From DASXBA01 sp036406475 (GTDB taxonomy: Bacteria; Actinomycetota; Thermoleophilia; Solirubrobacterales; Thermoleophilaceae), in assembly GCA_036406475.1 (NCBI GenBank), contig DASXBA010000050.1:1-64000 (forward strand): a stretch of 64,000 nt of DNA, read 5' to 3'. Shown here piece by piece: positions 56,841 through 64,000 of this stretch. Numbering within the stretch: the stretch's first letter is position 1; the number at the start of each line of letters is the position of its first letter. Below the pieces are notes generated by a model that was not told the DNA's origin, ran no database searches, and saw only the letters and a program-made list of their open reading frames with translations. Both the position numbers and the translations under genes were made by a program.

Positions 56841-57266
56841 TTACGCCGCCTCCGCCCGCTCTATCTCGGCGCCGAGCCGAGCGAGCTCGTCACCGGGAAG
56901 CGCCTGCTCCACCATCGGGAACAGGACCCGCTCTTCGTGTCGGATGTGCGAGTCGAGCAACTGGCCCAACAAGTGGAGCGAGTCGAGGGACTCGGGCGGG
57001 TCGGCGGCCGCGCTCCGTAACTCGACGTGGTCCGTGAGCACGCGCACCACGGCCGCTTCTTCGGCCGAGCCGTGCCGCGCGTACGCCGGTAGCAGCAGCT
57101 CCTCCTCGATCCGGAAGTGGCGACGCGCGTCGCTGCGGAAGAAGTCGAGGAATGCCTCGCGCGCCTCGCTCGCCGTCCGCTCGTCGGCCCGCTTCAGCTT
57201 CATCGCGACGAACAGCCCCCGGTGGTGGTCGCGCGAGAGTGGTTTGAGGGCGTCGCTTCGTTCCAT
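56841..57266 (-). CDS. Hemerythrin-like HHE-domain protein
   Basis: 141 residues forming a four-helix bundle with His/Glu metal ligands: SRDHHRGLF, RRHFRIEEELLLP, DHVELR and HIRHEERVLFP. Such proteins bind a di-iron centre and may sense O2, NO or store iron. It lies 7 bases after the stop of the TetR-PP2C gene, so it is likely cotranscribed with that signalling protein. Confidence 0.87.
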   Translation of the reverse strand: MERSDALKPLSRDHHRGLFVAMKLKRADERTASEAREAFLDFFRSDARRHFRIEEELLLPAYARHGSAEEAAVVRVLTDHVELRSAAADPPESLDSLHLLGQLLDSHIRHEERVLFPMVEQALPGDELARLGAEIERAEAA

Positions 57267-57273
57267 GCCGCAG

Positions 57274-59286
57274 CTAGCTCGGCGCCAGCACGATCGCCAC
57301 GGCGTCGTCCTGGAGCGTGTTCTCGGAGGCGCGCAGCACGGCCTCCTGGATCGCCTGGGCCATCGCCGGAGCGGAGCGGCTTTCCGCGCCGCGAAGGGCG
57401 CGCTCGATCCCGTCGAGACCGAAGAGGCCGTCGCCGGTTCGCCGCGCGGTGATTCCGTCCGAGTGCAGGATCAGCCGCTCGTCCTGCCCGAGACGCCGCT
57501 GGCGCGGAACGAACCTGCGCTCGCGCTCCATTAGCCCGAGCGGCAGGCCCGGCTCGGTGAAGAGCTGCTCGAGCGACCCATCCGGGCGGGCCACGAGAGG
57601 GGGCGGATGCCCGCAGTTGACCCAGCTGATCGTGGAGTAGACGGCGTGCCAGCGGGCGACGATCGCAGTGACGTAGAACTCCGGCCGGCCGACGTCGTAG
57701 ACCACCTCGTGCATGAGTCGGGCGGTCGCTTCCAGGCTCTGCTCGTCGCGCCTGGCCGCGCGCAGCGCCGCCAGGGCGATCCCGCCGAGCGCGCCGGCGG
57801 TGGCGCCCTTGCCGACCGCGTCCGCGATCGCGATCCAGGCTCCGTCGCGGTTCTCGACGTAGTCGAACCAGTCGCCACCCACCTCGTAGGTGGGCAGCAC
57901 GCTGCCTGCGATCTCGCCCCCGCCCAGCCGGGCGATCCGAGGCGGCAGGAGGCTCTGCTGGAGCTCGGCGGCGGCGTGTGTCTGCTTCCGGCGGCGGGCG
58001 ATGTCGAAGACGTCGCTGTAGCCGCCGGCAAGCTCCATCGCCGCCGCGCCGTGCCTTCCCAGCTCGACCAGCGGCTCCTCGGGCGTACGGAGCGCCAGGA
58101 GCAGGCCGATCGCCCGCCCGCGCAGCCACATCGGCGCCACGCTCACGCCCGGCAGCTCGCCCTCGAGCCGCACGCGCAGCGCGGGGATCCCGTCTTCCGC
58201 CAGCTCGGGCCCGAGGGCCAGCGGCGCGGTCAGCCGCTCTGGGAACTCCTCCGGCCCCGCGAGCCGGATCAGGTGGGTGCCGTCGATGTCGAGGACGTAC
58301 ATCGCCACCGGGCCGCCGCTGATCCGCCGTGCCTCGGACACGAACTGCTCGGGGAAGAGGTGCGGCGGGATCTCGTCGAGCACCCGCGCGATGTCCAGGG
58401 GGATGGCTGCGGCGGCGGCGAGCTGGCCGGGCGGCCGCAGTCGCTCGAGCTCCCAGCCCTTCTCGGCGCTCACGTCCTCCAGCACCCCGGCGACCCCGTA
58501 CGGCGGCGCCCCGTCGGAGGAGCGCAGGACGCGCGCGTCGATCGACAGCCAGCGGATCTCGCCGTCCTCGACCCGTCCGACCACCGCGTTCTGCGACTCA
58601 CCGGTGCTGGCGGCCAGCGCGAGCGGATGAGCATCGGGCGGACAGGGCGAGCCGTCCGCGAATACGAGGTCGCCGCCGGGCGGCGCGATGGCCGCCGCGC
58701 GGCTGTTACGCGCGATGACCGAGCCCTGTCGGTCGAGCAGGACGAGGCCGCGGTCGAGCGGGTCCACCAAAGCGCGGAAGAGAAGCTCGGCTGCGGCGCC
58801 AGGCTCGTCCGGTCGAGACGAGCCCGCTCGCAGGCACGCTCCTGCGAAATGCTGGACGGCCTCGCCCAGCCAGGCGGCGCGGGGAGCCGGCGTGAGTCCG
58901 GCCATCCGGCGCAGCCGCTCGGCGAGTGGGGCCGCGGCGGCGAGCGTCGAGCGGTCGCGCAACGCCAGCGGGCCGAGCAGCTCCGGACGCCGCCGCGCGC
59001 CGATGTCGACCAGATCAGAGACCACTCGCCTCAGGACCGCCATCGGGGCGCCGCCGTCTTCGTCCGCCGAGGCGAGCGCGGCGCGAACCTCCTCGCTCGC
59101 TTCCTTCCGCAGGGCCTCCTGAAGGTCGGAGCGCCGGGGGAAGTGACGGTGAAGAGTGGACCGGCTGAGCCCGGCGGCCGCGGCCACGTTCGCCATGCTC
59201 AGCTCTCCGCGAAGTGCGACCTCGGTGGCCGCCGCCCCGACGATCGCGGTCCGGTTTCGGCGCGCATCCACGCGGGTGTGAGCCAT
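57274..59286 (-). CDS. TetR HTH - PAS - GAF - PP2C (SpoIIE/RsbU-type) fusion
   Basis: 670 residues. An N-terminal TetR-like HTH (about 8-55, MANVAAAAGLSRSTLHRHF) and helical region are followed by a PAS domain (about 185-285, VLLDRQGSVIARNSRAAAI), a GAF domain (about 305-430) and a SpoIIE-type phosphatase (about 440-665, YEVGGDWFDYV, IADAVGKGATAG, NCGHPPPLV, LHSDGITARRT). It could bind DNA and dephosphorylate an anti-sigma-factor antagonist. ATG 59286 is chosen over 59310 to match TetR starts. It is divergent from the AraC gene. Confidence 0.85.
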   Translation of the reverse strand: MAHTRVDARRNRTAIVGAAATEVALRGELSMANVAAAAGLSRSTLHRHFPRRSDLQEALRKEASEEVRAALASADEDGGAPMAVLRRVVSDLVDIGARRRPELLGPLALRDRSTLAAAAPLAERLRRMAGLTPAPRAAWLGEAVQHFAGACLRAGSSRPDEPGAAAELLFRALVDPLDRGLVLLDRQGSVIARNSRAAAIAPPGGDLVFADGSPCPPDAHPLALAASTGESQNAVVGRVEDGEIRWLSIDARVLRSSDGAPPYGVAGVLEDVSAEKGWELERLRPPGQLAAAAAIPLDIARVLDEIPPHLFPEQFVSEARRISGGPVAMYVLDIDGTHLIRLAGPEEFPERLTAPLALGPELAEDGIPALRVRLEGELPGVSVAPMWLRGRAIGLLLALRTPEEPLVELGRHGAAAMELAGGYSDVFDIARRRKQTHAAAELQQSLLPPRIARLGGGEIAGSVLPTYEVGGDWFDYVENRDGAWIAIADAVGKGATAGALGGIALAALRAARRDEQSLEATARLMHEVVYDVGRPEFYVTAIVARWHAVYSTISWVNCGHPPPLVARPDGSLEQLFTEPGLPLGLMERERRFVPRQRRLGQDERLILHSDGITARRTGDGLFGLDGIERALRGAESRSAPAMAQAIQEAVLRASENTLQDDAVAIVLAPS

Positions 59287-59383
59287 ATCCCAGGCACAAT
59301 ACTGAGACATCCGCCGAGCCAGTGCCCCCGTTGAGTCCCAGTTAGGGCGCTCGGTGTGTCAGATGTGAAGAGATCCGGGCAGA

Positions 59384-59764
59384 ATGGTCTTGGTGACTGT
59401 CTTGGCCCCGCCCCGCCGACGCACTTCGACCGAGGCCGCCCGCGTCGCGCTCTTCCGCGAGGCGACGGCGTTGATCGAGGCTGACCTGGCGCGGCCGATC
59501 ACGCTCGACGAGCTGGCGGAGGGAGTCAACGCGTCGCCGCGGGCTCTGCGCCGCGCCTTCGTCGAGATCGCCGGCACCACCTTCAGCGCCTACGTGCGCG
59601 AGGTGCGGATGGCGCGAGCCGCGCGGCTTCTGACAGGGAGCGCGCGCTCGGTGCACGAGATCGCCGCCTCCGTCGGATACGGGCAGCCGAGCCAGTTCAC
59701 CAAGGCCTTCCGCCGGTCGTTCGGGGTGACACCCACCGCATACCGACTGAGCGGTCCGGACTAG
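59384..59764 (+). CDS. AraC-family HTH protein, DNA-binding domain only
   Basis: 126 residues. The whole protein is a double HTH of AraC type: TLDELAEGVNASPRALRRAF (first HTH) and IAASVGYGQPSQFTKAFRRSFGVTP (signature). No ligand-binding domain is present, so it may act like SoxS/MarA, with activity set by its amount. GTG 59393 is an alternative start. It is divergent from the TetR-PP2C fusion and could regulate it. Confidence 0.9.
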   Translation: MVLVTVLAPPRRRTSTEAARVALFREATALIEADLARPITLDELAEGVNASPRALRRAFVEIAGTTFSAYVREVRMARAARLLTGSARSVHEIAASVGYGQPSQFTKAFRRSFGVTPTAYRLSGPD

Positions 59765-59850
59765 TTCGAGATGGCCAACTTGCACAACAGCGGCTTGGGA
59801 TCCCGGATTTCCGGTACTCGCCGCACATGGACCCCGTGAAGGAGGACAAC

Positions 59851-60252
59851 GTGGCCAGACAAGAGGCCGCCGACCAGCCGATAGGCGAGCTGGTCCAACA
59901 ACTCTCGAACCAGACCGCGACGCTCGTCCGCAAGGAGATCCGCCTTGCCCAGCTCGAGCTGCAGGAGAAGGGCAAGCACGCCGGCATCGGCGTGGGCATG
60001 TTTGGCGGAAGCGGGCTCGTGGCTCTCTACGGGCTCGGCGCCCTGATCGCCGCCGCGATCCTGGGACTGTCGACCGCGGTCGACGGCTGGATCGCCGCGC
60101 TCATCGTGGCGGTCGTGCTGTTCGCGGTCGCAGGCATCCTTGCGCTCACCGGCAAGAAGCAGGTCGAGCAGGCCACGCCGCCGCAGCCCGAGCAGGCGAT
60201 CGACAGCGTGCAGACCGACATCGACGAGGTCAAGGAAAGGGCGGGCCGCTGA
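59851..60252 (+). CDS. Actinobacterial Holin-X family membrane protein
   Basis: 133 residues. An amphipathic N-terminal region (ELVQQLSNQTATLVRKEIRL AQLELQEKGK with a break) precedes two membrane spans (GLVALYGLGALIAAAILGL, IAALIVAVVLFAVAGILAL). This matches the Putative Actinobacterial Holin-X family of unknown function. GTG 59851 is chosen over ATG 59827 because AAGGAGG lies 5 bases upstream. It heads a four-gene operon; its stop overlaps the next start (TGATG). Confidence 0.82.
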   Translation: MARQEAADQPIGELVQQLSNQTATLVRKEIRLAQLELQEKGKHAGIGVGMFGGSGLVALYGLGALIAAAILGLSTAVDGWIAALIVAVVLFAVAGILALTGKKQVEQATPPQPEQAIDSVQTDIDEVKERAGR

Positions 60253-60539
60253 TGGCCGAAGCAGAGACCGACAAGACGAAGGCCTCGAACGAGACCGTCA
60301 ACGAGCCCGAGGAGCTGCGCGAGGAGATCGAGCAGGACCGCGAGGAGCTCGGCGACACGGTTGAGGCGCTCGCCCAGAAGGCGGACGTCAAGGCCCAGGT
60401 CCAGGACAAGGTCGAGGAGCGCAAGGAGCAGGTCCGGCAGACCGCCGGGCAGGTGAAGGAGAAGCCCGTGCCGGTCGCGGCCGTGGCCGGCGGCGTCGCC
60501 GCCGCGCTGCTTCTGCTCTGGCTCGTGCGGAGGAAGTAG
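60252..60539 (+). CDS. DUF3618-like membrane-anchored protein
   Basis: 95 residues. EELREEIEQDREELGDTVEA and LAQKADVKAQVQDKVEERKE form the coiled helix pattern of DUF3618, followed by one C-terminal membrane span (AAVAGGVAAALLLLWLV). It commonly occurs with Holin-X-type genes in actinobacteria, as here. The role is unknown, probably envelope related. Confidence 0.82.
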   Translation: MAEAETDKTKASNETVNEPEELREEIEQDREELGDTVEALAQKADVKAQVQDKVEERKEQVRQTAGQVKEKPVPVAAVAGGVAAALLLLWLVRRK

Positions 60540-60541
60540 CC

Positions 60542-60802
60542 ATGAAGCTGCTCTACAAGCCGTTCGGAATACTCATCAGCGTGCTCGGCGGCATCCTCGC
60601 CGGCACGATCTTCAAGCAGATCTGGAAGCGGGTCTCCGGCCAGGAGGACGCCCCGAGGGCGAAGGAGTCGGAGTACGGCTGGAAGGAGGTCCTGCCCGCC
60701 GCGGCCGCGGAGGGTGCGATCTTCGGTCTCGTGAAAGCGGCCGTCGACCGTGGCGGCGCGCAAGGATTCCGCAAGCTCACCGGCGTCTGGCCGGGCGACT
60801 GA
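60542..60802 (+). CDS. DUF4235 membrane protein
   Basis: 86 residues. LLYKPFGILISVLGGILAGT is one membrane span; FKQIWKRVSGQEDAPRA and WKEVLPAAAAEGAIFGLVKA complete the DUF4235 pattern. It starts 2 bases after the previous stop, in the same envelope operon. Function unknown. Confidence 0.82.
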   Translation: MKLLYKPFGILISVLGGILAGTIFKQIWKRVSGQEDAPRAKESEYGWKEVLPAAAAEGAIFGLVKAAVDRGGAQGFRKLTGVWPGD

Positions 60803-60818
60803 CCGCAAGGAGGCTTAG

Positions 60819-61778
60819 ATGGCACAGGTCATGAAGGACCGGCAGGACGCTCCGGACACGCCGACCGACCTGGAGGGCCGCTCCTGGTGGACGACCCTCA
60901 AGCGGACCGTGCGCGAGTTCCAGGAGGACAACCTCACGGACTGGGCGGCGGCCCTCACCTACTACGGGATCCTCTCGATCTTCCCCGCGTTGCTGGCGCT
61001 GGTCTCCGTCCTCGGACTGGCCGGGCACGACGCCACGCAGTCGCTGATCGACAACCTCTCGAAGGTCGCGCCGGGTCCGGCCAACGACATCGTCACGAAC
61101 GCGATCAAGAACCTGCAGAAGAGCCAGGGCGCGGCCGGGATCCTGTTCGTGGTCGGCCTGGGGGCGGCGATCTGGTCGGCCTCGGGCTACGTGGCTGCCT
61201 TCATGCGCGCCTCCAACGCGATCTACGACGTGGAGGAGGGGCGCCCGATCTGGAAGTCGCTGCCCACGCGCGTCCTGACCACGCTCGTGCTCCTGGTGAT
61301 GCTCGCCGCCGTGGCGATCGGCGTGACGATCACGGGCGGCCTGGCCCACCAGGTGGGCAACGTACTGGGGGTCGGCTCGACCGCGGTGACGGTCTGGAAC
61401 ATCGCCAAGTGGCCGGTGATCCTGCTGGTGGTCATCACGATGTTCGCGATCCTCTACTGGGCCGCGCCCAACGTGAAGCATCCCAAGTTCCAGTGGATCA
61501 GCCCCGGCAGCGTCGTCGGCGTGCTGCTCTGGATCGCGGCCTCGGCGGCGTTCGCGCTCTACGTCGCGAACTTCTCCTCGTACAACAAGACCTACGGCGC
61601 GATCGGCGGGGTGATCGTCTTCCTCACCTGGCTCTGGATCTCGAACATCGCGATCCTGCTCGGCGCGGAGTTCAACGCCGAGCTCGAGCGGAGCCGGCAG
61701 ATCGAGGCGGGGCATCCGGCCGACGAGGAGCCGTTCCTCGAGCCTCGCGACACCCGCAAGATGAAGAACGCCGACTAG
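60819..61778 (+). CDS. YihY/BrkB-family membrane protein
   Basis: 319 residues with six membrane spans. DWAAALTYYGILSIFPALLA, ASGYVAAFMRASNAIYDVEE and YGAIGGVIVFLTWLWISNIA, then ILLGAEFNAELER are classic YihY/BrkB signatures. The family is sometimes called ribonuclease BN by old misannotation; the true role is an inner-membrane protein of unknown transport function. It closes the Holin-X/DUF3618/DUF4235 operon. Its TAG stop shares a CTAG with the convergent NlpC/P60 gene. Confidence 0.93.
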   Translation: MAQVMKDRQDAPDTPTDLEGRSWWTTLKRTVREFQEDNLTDWAAALTYYGILSIFPALLALVSVLGLAGHDATQSLIDNLSKVAPGPANDIVTNAIKNLQKSQGAAGILFVVGLGAAIWSASGYVAAFMRASNAIYDVEEGRPIWKSLPTRVLTTLVLLVMLAAVAIGVTITGGLAHQVGNVLGVGSTAVTVWNIAKWPVILLVVITMFAILYWAAPNVKHPKFQWISPGSVVGVLLWIAASAAFALYVANFSSYNKTYGAIGGVIVFLTWLWISNIAILLGAEFNAELERSRQIEAGHPADEEPFLEPRDTRKMKNAD

Positions 61779-62527
61779 AAGCCGTCCGGGTGCCGGCCCG
61801 TGTAGCCGCGGGCCGAGCGCATCTTCTGCGTCCAGCGGGTGCCCCGGTCGTGGAGGCCGCTCGTGTCGAAGCGCAGCCCGGCGACCATCATGTAGGCGTG
61901 CCCGCTGTTGGCGCGGATCGTGATCCAGGTCCCGCGGCCGCGGCGGCCGTAGGTCTCGAAGCCGCTCGAGTCGAGGGGCGAGTCGAGCAGGTCGCCGCCG
62001 TGGAGCGCGTAGCTGACCGAGCCGGAGCAGTCGTAGCCCGAGGCGTGGAAGCTGCCGTGACCGCCGCCGTACTTGTACGGCTTCTTGGCGATCTTGTTGC
62101 CGGCCGCGATCACGGCCTGGATCTCGGGCGGCGCGGATGCCGGCGGAACGGCCAGGCCGTCCGGGGTGAGGGTGGCCTTCTCGGTCGGCGTGGTGGTTGT
62201 GGGCACCTCGCTGTTCGACGCCGCCCGGGCGCGCTTCTTGAGCAGGCGCGCGTCGGAGCGGCTGACCACGCCGTTGGCGCGCCGGTCCTCGTCGCGCTCG
62301 AAGCGCTTGACGGAGCGCTTCGTGCCGTTGCCGAACTCGCCGTCGGCGTCAGTGTCGTGTCCGACCCGGGTCAGATACCGCTGCAGGGTCTTCACGTCGG
62401 ATCCGTGCATGCCCTTGCGGAGCGTCCTGTGGCCGAAGCGCGCCGCGTCCGCCGCGGGCGCCATCAGCCCGAGCGCGCCGGCTGCGCATGCGACGACCAT
62501 CGCGATACGTCGGTTCCCCTGCTGCAT
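61775..62527 (-). CDS. Secreted NlpC/P60 hydrolase with peptidoglycan-binding domain
   Basis: About 250 residues. A signal peptide (RRIAMVVACAAGALGLMAPA) precedes a PG-binding-1 domain (LRKGMHGSDVKTLQRYLTRV, DGEFGNGTKRSVKRFERDE) and a C-terminal NlpC/P60-type domain with the catalytic Cys in SGYDCSGSVSYAL and His in SGHAYMMV. It should cleave peptide cross-links of the cell wall. ATG 62527 is taken; TTG 62539 would add four residues. It is convergent with BrkB. Confidence 0.85.
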   Translation of the reverse strand: MQQGNRRIAMVVACAAGALGLMAPAADAARFGHRTLRKGMHGSDVKTLQRYLTRVGHDTDADGEFGNGTKRSVKRFERDEDRRANGVVSRSDARLLKKRARAASNSEVPTTTTPTEKATLTPDGLAVPPASAPPEIQAVIAAGNKIAKKPYKYGGGHGSFHASGYDCSGSVSYALHGGDLLDSPLDSSGFETYGRRGRGTWITIRANSGHAYMMVAGLRFDTSGLHDRGTRWTQKMRSARGYTGRHPDGF

Positions 62528-62723
62528 TCCCTGCGTCAACCCCCTGGGTTCGTTCTCTCGCCTACGGGGTTAGCTGACGGGCTCGCGCCGAACGACCTGC
62601 GCTACGCCGGACACTGCCGGCGATTCGCCCCTGGCGGCCTGCCACCGCCTAGTGGGTCCCCCGCTCCCGGGCCTCGACCCGGGACTCGGCTGGGTTATGG
62701 AAAGCGCGCGGCACTATAACGAT

Positions 62724-63398
62724 GTGACCCGCGGATGTCGGCTGGTGCTGCTCCTTCTGATCCTGCTCGCGGGCTGTGGAGGTGAGAGGAAGACGGTGGT
62801 GGTAGCGGCGCTCGGCGACTCGATCACCGCCGGATCCCCGCTCTGGGATCCGAATCCGGCGGTGAGGGACGCCATCGGCGGGCGGCTCGACCCGAACAGC
62901 CAGTACGAGCACTGGGCGGCGCGCGGCCTCGACGGCGTCCGCTTCCGCAACTGCGGCGTCTTCGGGGAGCGGACCGACCAGATCGCCGTCCGCCTCGAGC
63001 AGTGCGCCGAAGAAGCCGACGTGCTCATCCTCCAGGGCGGGATCAACGACATCGCCCAGATGCGGAGGGTGCGCACGGCGGCCCACCACCTGCGTGAGAC
63101 CGTGCGCCGCGGCAAGGCCATGGGCCTGCGGGTGGCGCTGGTCGAGGTGCTGCCGTGGAACAACGGCTACCCGCTCGCCGACCACCGCATCCGCAGGCTC
63201 AACCGGCTGATCCACGAGATCGGCCGCGACCAGGACGTGACGGTCTTCCCCTGGTACGGGCGGCTCGAGGACCCGCGGCGGCCGGGGAGGATGAAGCGCG
63301 AGTGGACGATCGACGGCGACCACCCGTCGGTACAGGGCTACCGCCGGCTCGGCGAAACGATCAGTTCCGGCGCCGGCAAGGGTCTCTTCAAGCGATGA
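62724..63398 (+). CDS. GDSL/SGNH-hydrolase lipoprotein
   Basis: About 224 residues from GTG 62724. RLVLLLLILLAGC ends in a lipobox (LLAGC), predicting a lipid-anchored protein. The SGNH blocks are clear: ALGDSITAGS (Ser), NCGVFGERTDQI (Gly), LQGGINDI (Asn) and DGDHPSVQGYRR (Asp and His). It is an esterase/acyl hydrolase of unknown substrate. ATG 62697 is an alternative start. Its stop overlaps the next start (ATGA). Confidence 0.88.
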   Translation: MTRGCRLVLLLLILLAGCGGERKTVVVAALGDSITAGSPLWDPNPAVRDAIGGRLDPNSQYEHWAARGLDGVRFRNCGVFGERTDQIAVRLEQCAEEADVLILQGGINDIAQMRRVRTAAHHLRETVRRGKAMGLRVALVEVLPWNNGYPLADHRIRRLNRLIHEIGRDQDVTVFPWYGRLEDPRRPGRMKREWTIDGDHPSVQGYRRLGETISSGAGKGLFKR

Positions 63399-63730
63399 CC
63401 GAAAACACAGACATAGTGCGCAGGGCCTTTCAGGCGTTCCAGGACAGGGAGCGGGAGGTGTTCGAGGGGCTGCTCGCGGACGACTTCTCCTTCAGCAGCC
63501 CGCACGACCCGCAGCTCGACAAGGACGGCTACTTCGACCGCTGCTGGCCCAACGCCGGCCACATGCGCTCGCAGACGCTCGACCGGGTGGTGGAGGCGGG
63601 CGACGAGGTCTTCGTCCGCTACGAGGTCGAGCGGACCGACGGCGTTCGCTTCCACAACACCGAGCTGATCACGGTCCGCGAAGGGCGGATCGCGCGCGTC
63701 GAGGTCTACTACGGCGCGGAGTTCGAGTAG
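63395..63730 (+). CDS. SnoaL-like/NTF2-fold protein
   Basis: 111 residues: VRRAFQAFQDREREVFEGLL, then LADDFSFSSPHDPQ, VVEAGDEVFVRYEVERTDG and a final ITVREGRIARVEVYYG, the cone-shaped fold of SnoaL-like ketosteroid-isomerase relatives. Some are polyketide cyclases, but this copy is 29 kb from the PKS locus and coupled to a GDSL lipoprotein, so a link is doubtful. It overlaps the convergent uracil-DNA glycosylase gene by 22 bases. Confidence 0.85.
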   Translation: MTENTDIVRRAFQAFQDREREVFEGLLADDFSFSSPHDPQLDKDGYFDRCWPNAGHMRSQTLDRVVEAGDEVFVRYEVERTDGVRFHNTELITVREGRIARVEVYYGAEFE

Positions 63731-64000
63731 GCCAGCTCGCGCGCGCGGGCGAAGACCGCGTCCATCATCGGCTCGGTGAGCTTGCCGGTGAAGGTGTTCT
63801 GCTGGCTCGGGTGGTAGGTGCCGAGCAGGACGGGCTTGCCCTCCGCCGCGTGCTCGGCCCCGTGGCCGAAGCGAGGGCGGGGGCGGAGCCCGAGCATGCC
63901 GCAGGCCACGTCCCAGGCGAATTTCCCGAGGCAGACGATCACGGCCGGCCGGATCAGCTCGAGCTCGCGCTCGGCGTAGGGGAGGCAGTTGTCGCGCTCC
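63709..64000 (-). CDS. Uracil-DNA glycosylase (family 5/UdgB-like), C-terminal part
   Basis: Partial, running off the right window edge; about 96 residues are visible. ERDNCLPYAERELELIRPA, VIVCLGKFAWDVA and HPSQQNTFTGKLTEPMM are typical of family 4/5 uracil-DNA glycosylases that remove uracil from DNA; HPSQQNTFTG favours UdgB. The N-terminal catalytic region and the iron-sulfur cysteines lie beyond the edge. Confidence 0.85.
   Translation of the reverse strand, partial: ERDNCLPYAERELELIRPAVIVCLGKFAWDVACGMLGLRPRPRFGHGAEHAAEGKPVLLGTYHPSQQNTFTGKLTEPMMDAVFARARELAYSNSAP

Noticed and set aside
60819..61778. Ribonuclease BN annotation for the YihY/BrkB protein
   Set aside because: That name is a historical misassignment; the protein is a six-span membrane protein without nuclease motifs.
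63395..63730. SnoaL-like protein as a polyketide cyclase of the cluster
   Set aside because: It is 29 kb away, coupled to a GDSL lipoprotein, and belongs to a very broad family.
1..64000. CRISPR arrays, tRNA or rRNA genes, insertion sequences, prophage
   Set aside because: No regular spaced repeats, cloverleaf-like genes, transposase or integrase motifs were seen; absence by eye is not proof.

Overview
The window is a high-GC stretch of chromosome from an actinobacterium. The gene style and content (CIRCE-controlled groES/groEL, fused accDA, a BsaP-like protein beside bioB, Holin-X/DUF3618/DUF4235 envelope genes, an LAFTG-type sorting signal) suggest Actinomycetota, probably class Thermoleophilia (Solirubrobacterales-like). 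That assignment is inference from gene content; there is no rRNA. I saw no tRNA, rRNA, CRISPR array, insertion sequence or phage. No stretch longer than about 250 bases lacks a gene.

Layout. 1-6.4 kb is housekeeping: partial groEL, groES with two CIRCE operators, an ASCH/NUDIX/pcm/Crp operon, threonine dehydratase, fabD and a proline-rich FHA protein. 6.4-34 kb is a large aromatic polyketide locus. Its core order (cupin, KSalpha, chain-length factor, a cNMP-binding/patatin protein, ACP, SRPBCC aromatase, with a TcmI-type cyclase nearby) recalls Streptomyces whiE spore-pigment clusters, plus an inserted patatin gene. Around it lie a flavin reductase, an FMN split-barrel protein fused to a cNMP domain, an FHA-FHA-MFS exporter, ketoreductases, a run of small dimeric alpha/beta-barrel proteins, a SchA/CurD-like protein, a hydroxyisobutyrate-dehydrogenase-like enzyme, an ACMSD-like amidohydrolase, a DedA protein, two ABC-2 permeases, three FAD monooxygenases, a P450, a halogenase-like flavoenzyme and an FHA-FHA-ABC ATPase.

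34-45.7 kb looks like a precursor-supply module on the minus strand: phosphoketolase, phosphate acetyltransferase, a TPR protein, AccDA, AccB, AccC, an FMN split-barrel protein and an ApbE-like protein in one apparent operon, preceded by bioB and a BsaP-like gene. Together these could convert sugar phosphate to acetyl phosphate, acetyl-CoA and malonyl-CoA (with biotin for BCCP), and FabD would load malonyl groups onto ACP.

45.7-64 kb is mostly conserved chromosome: two paralogous secreted proteins, GDPD, an Nei-type glycosylase, a pseudo-thioredoxin reductase, a large Lhr helicase, a Tat/LAFTG PhoD-type phosphatase, hemerythrin, a TetR-PAS-GAF-PP2C fusion, an AraC-type regulator, a small envelope operon ending in a BrkB-type membrane protein, an NlpC/P60 protein, a GDSL lipoprotein, a SnoaL-like protein and a partial uracil-DNA glycosylase.

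Recurring themes: regulatory domains (cNMP-binding, FHA) fused to cluster enzymes and exporters; a Gly-Pro low-complexity tag (GGPP) shared by three otherwise unrelated cluster enzymes; TAGGNT -10 boxes a few bases before start codons, suggesting leaderless mRNAs; and two families of small dispersed hairpin repeats.
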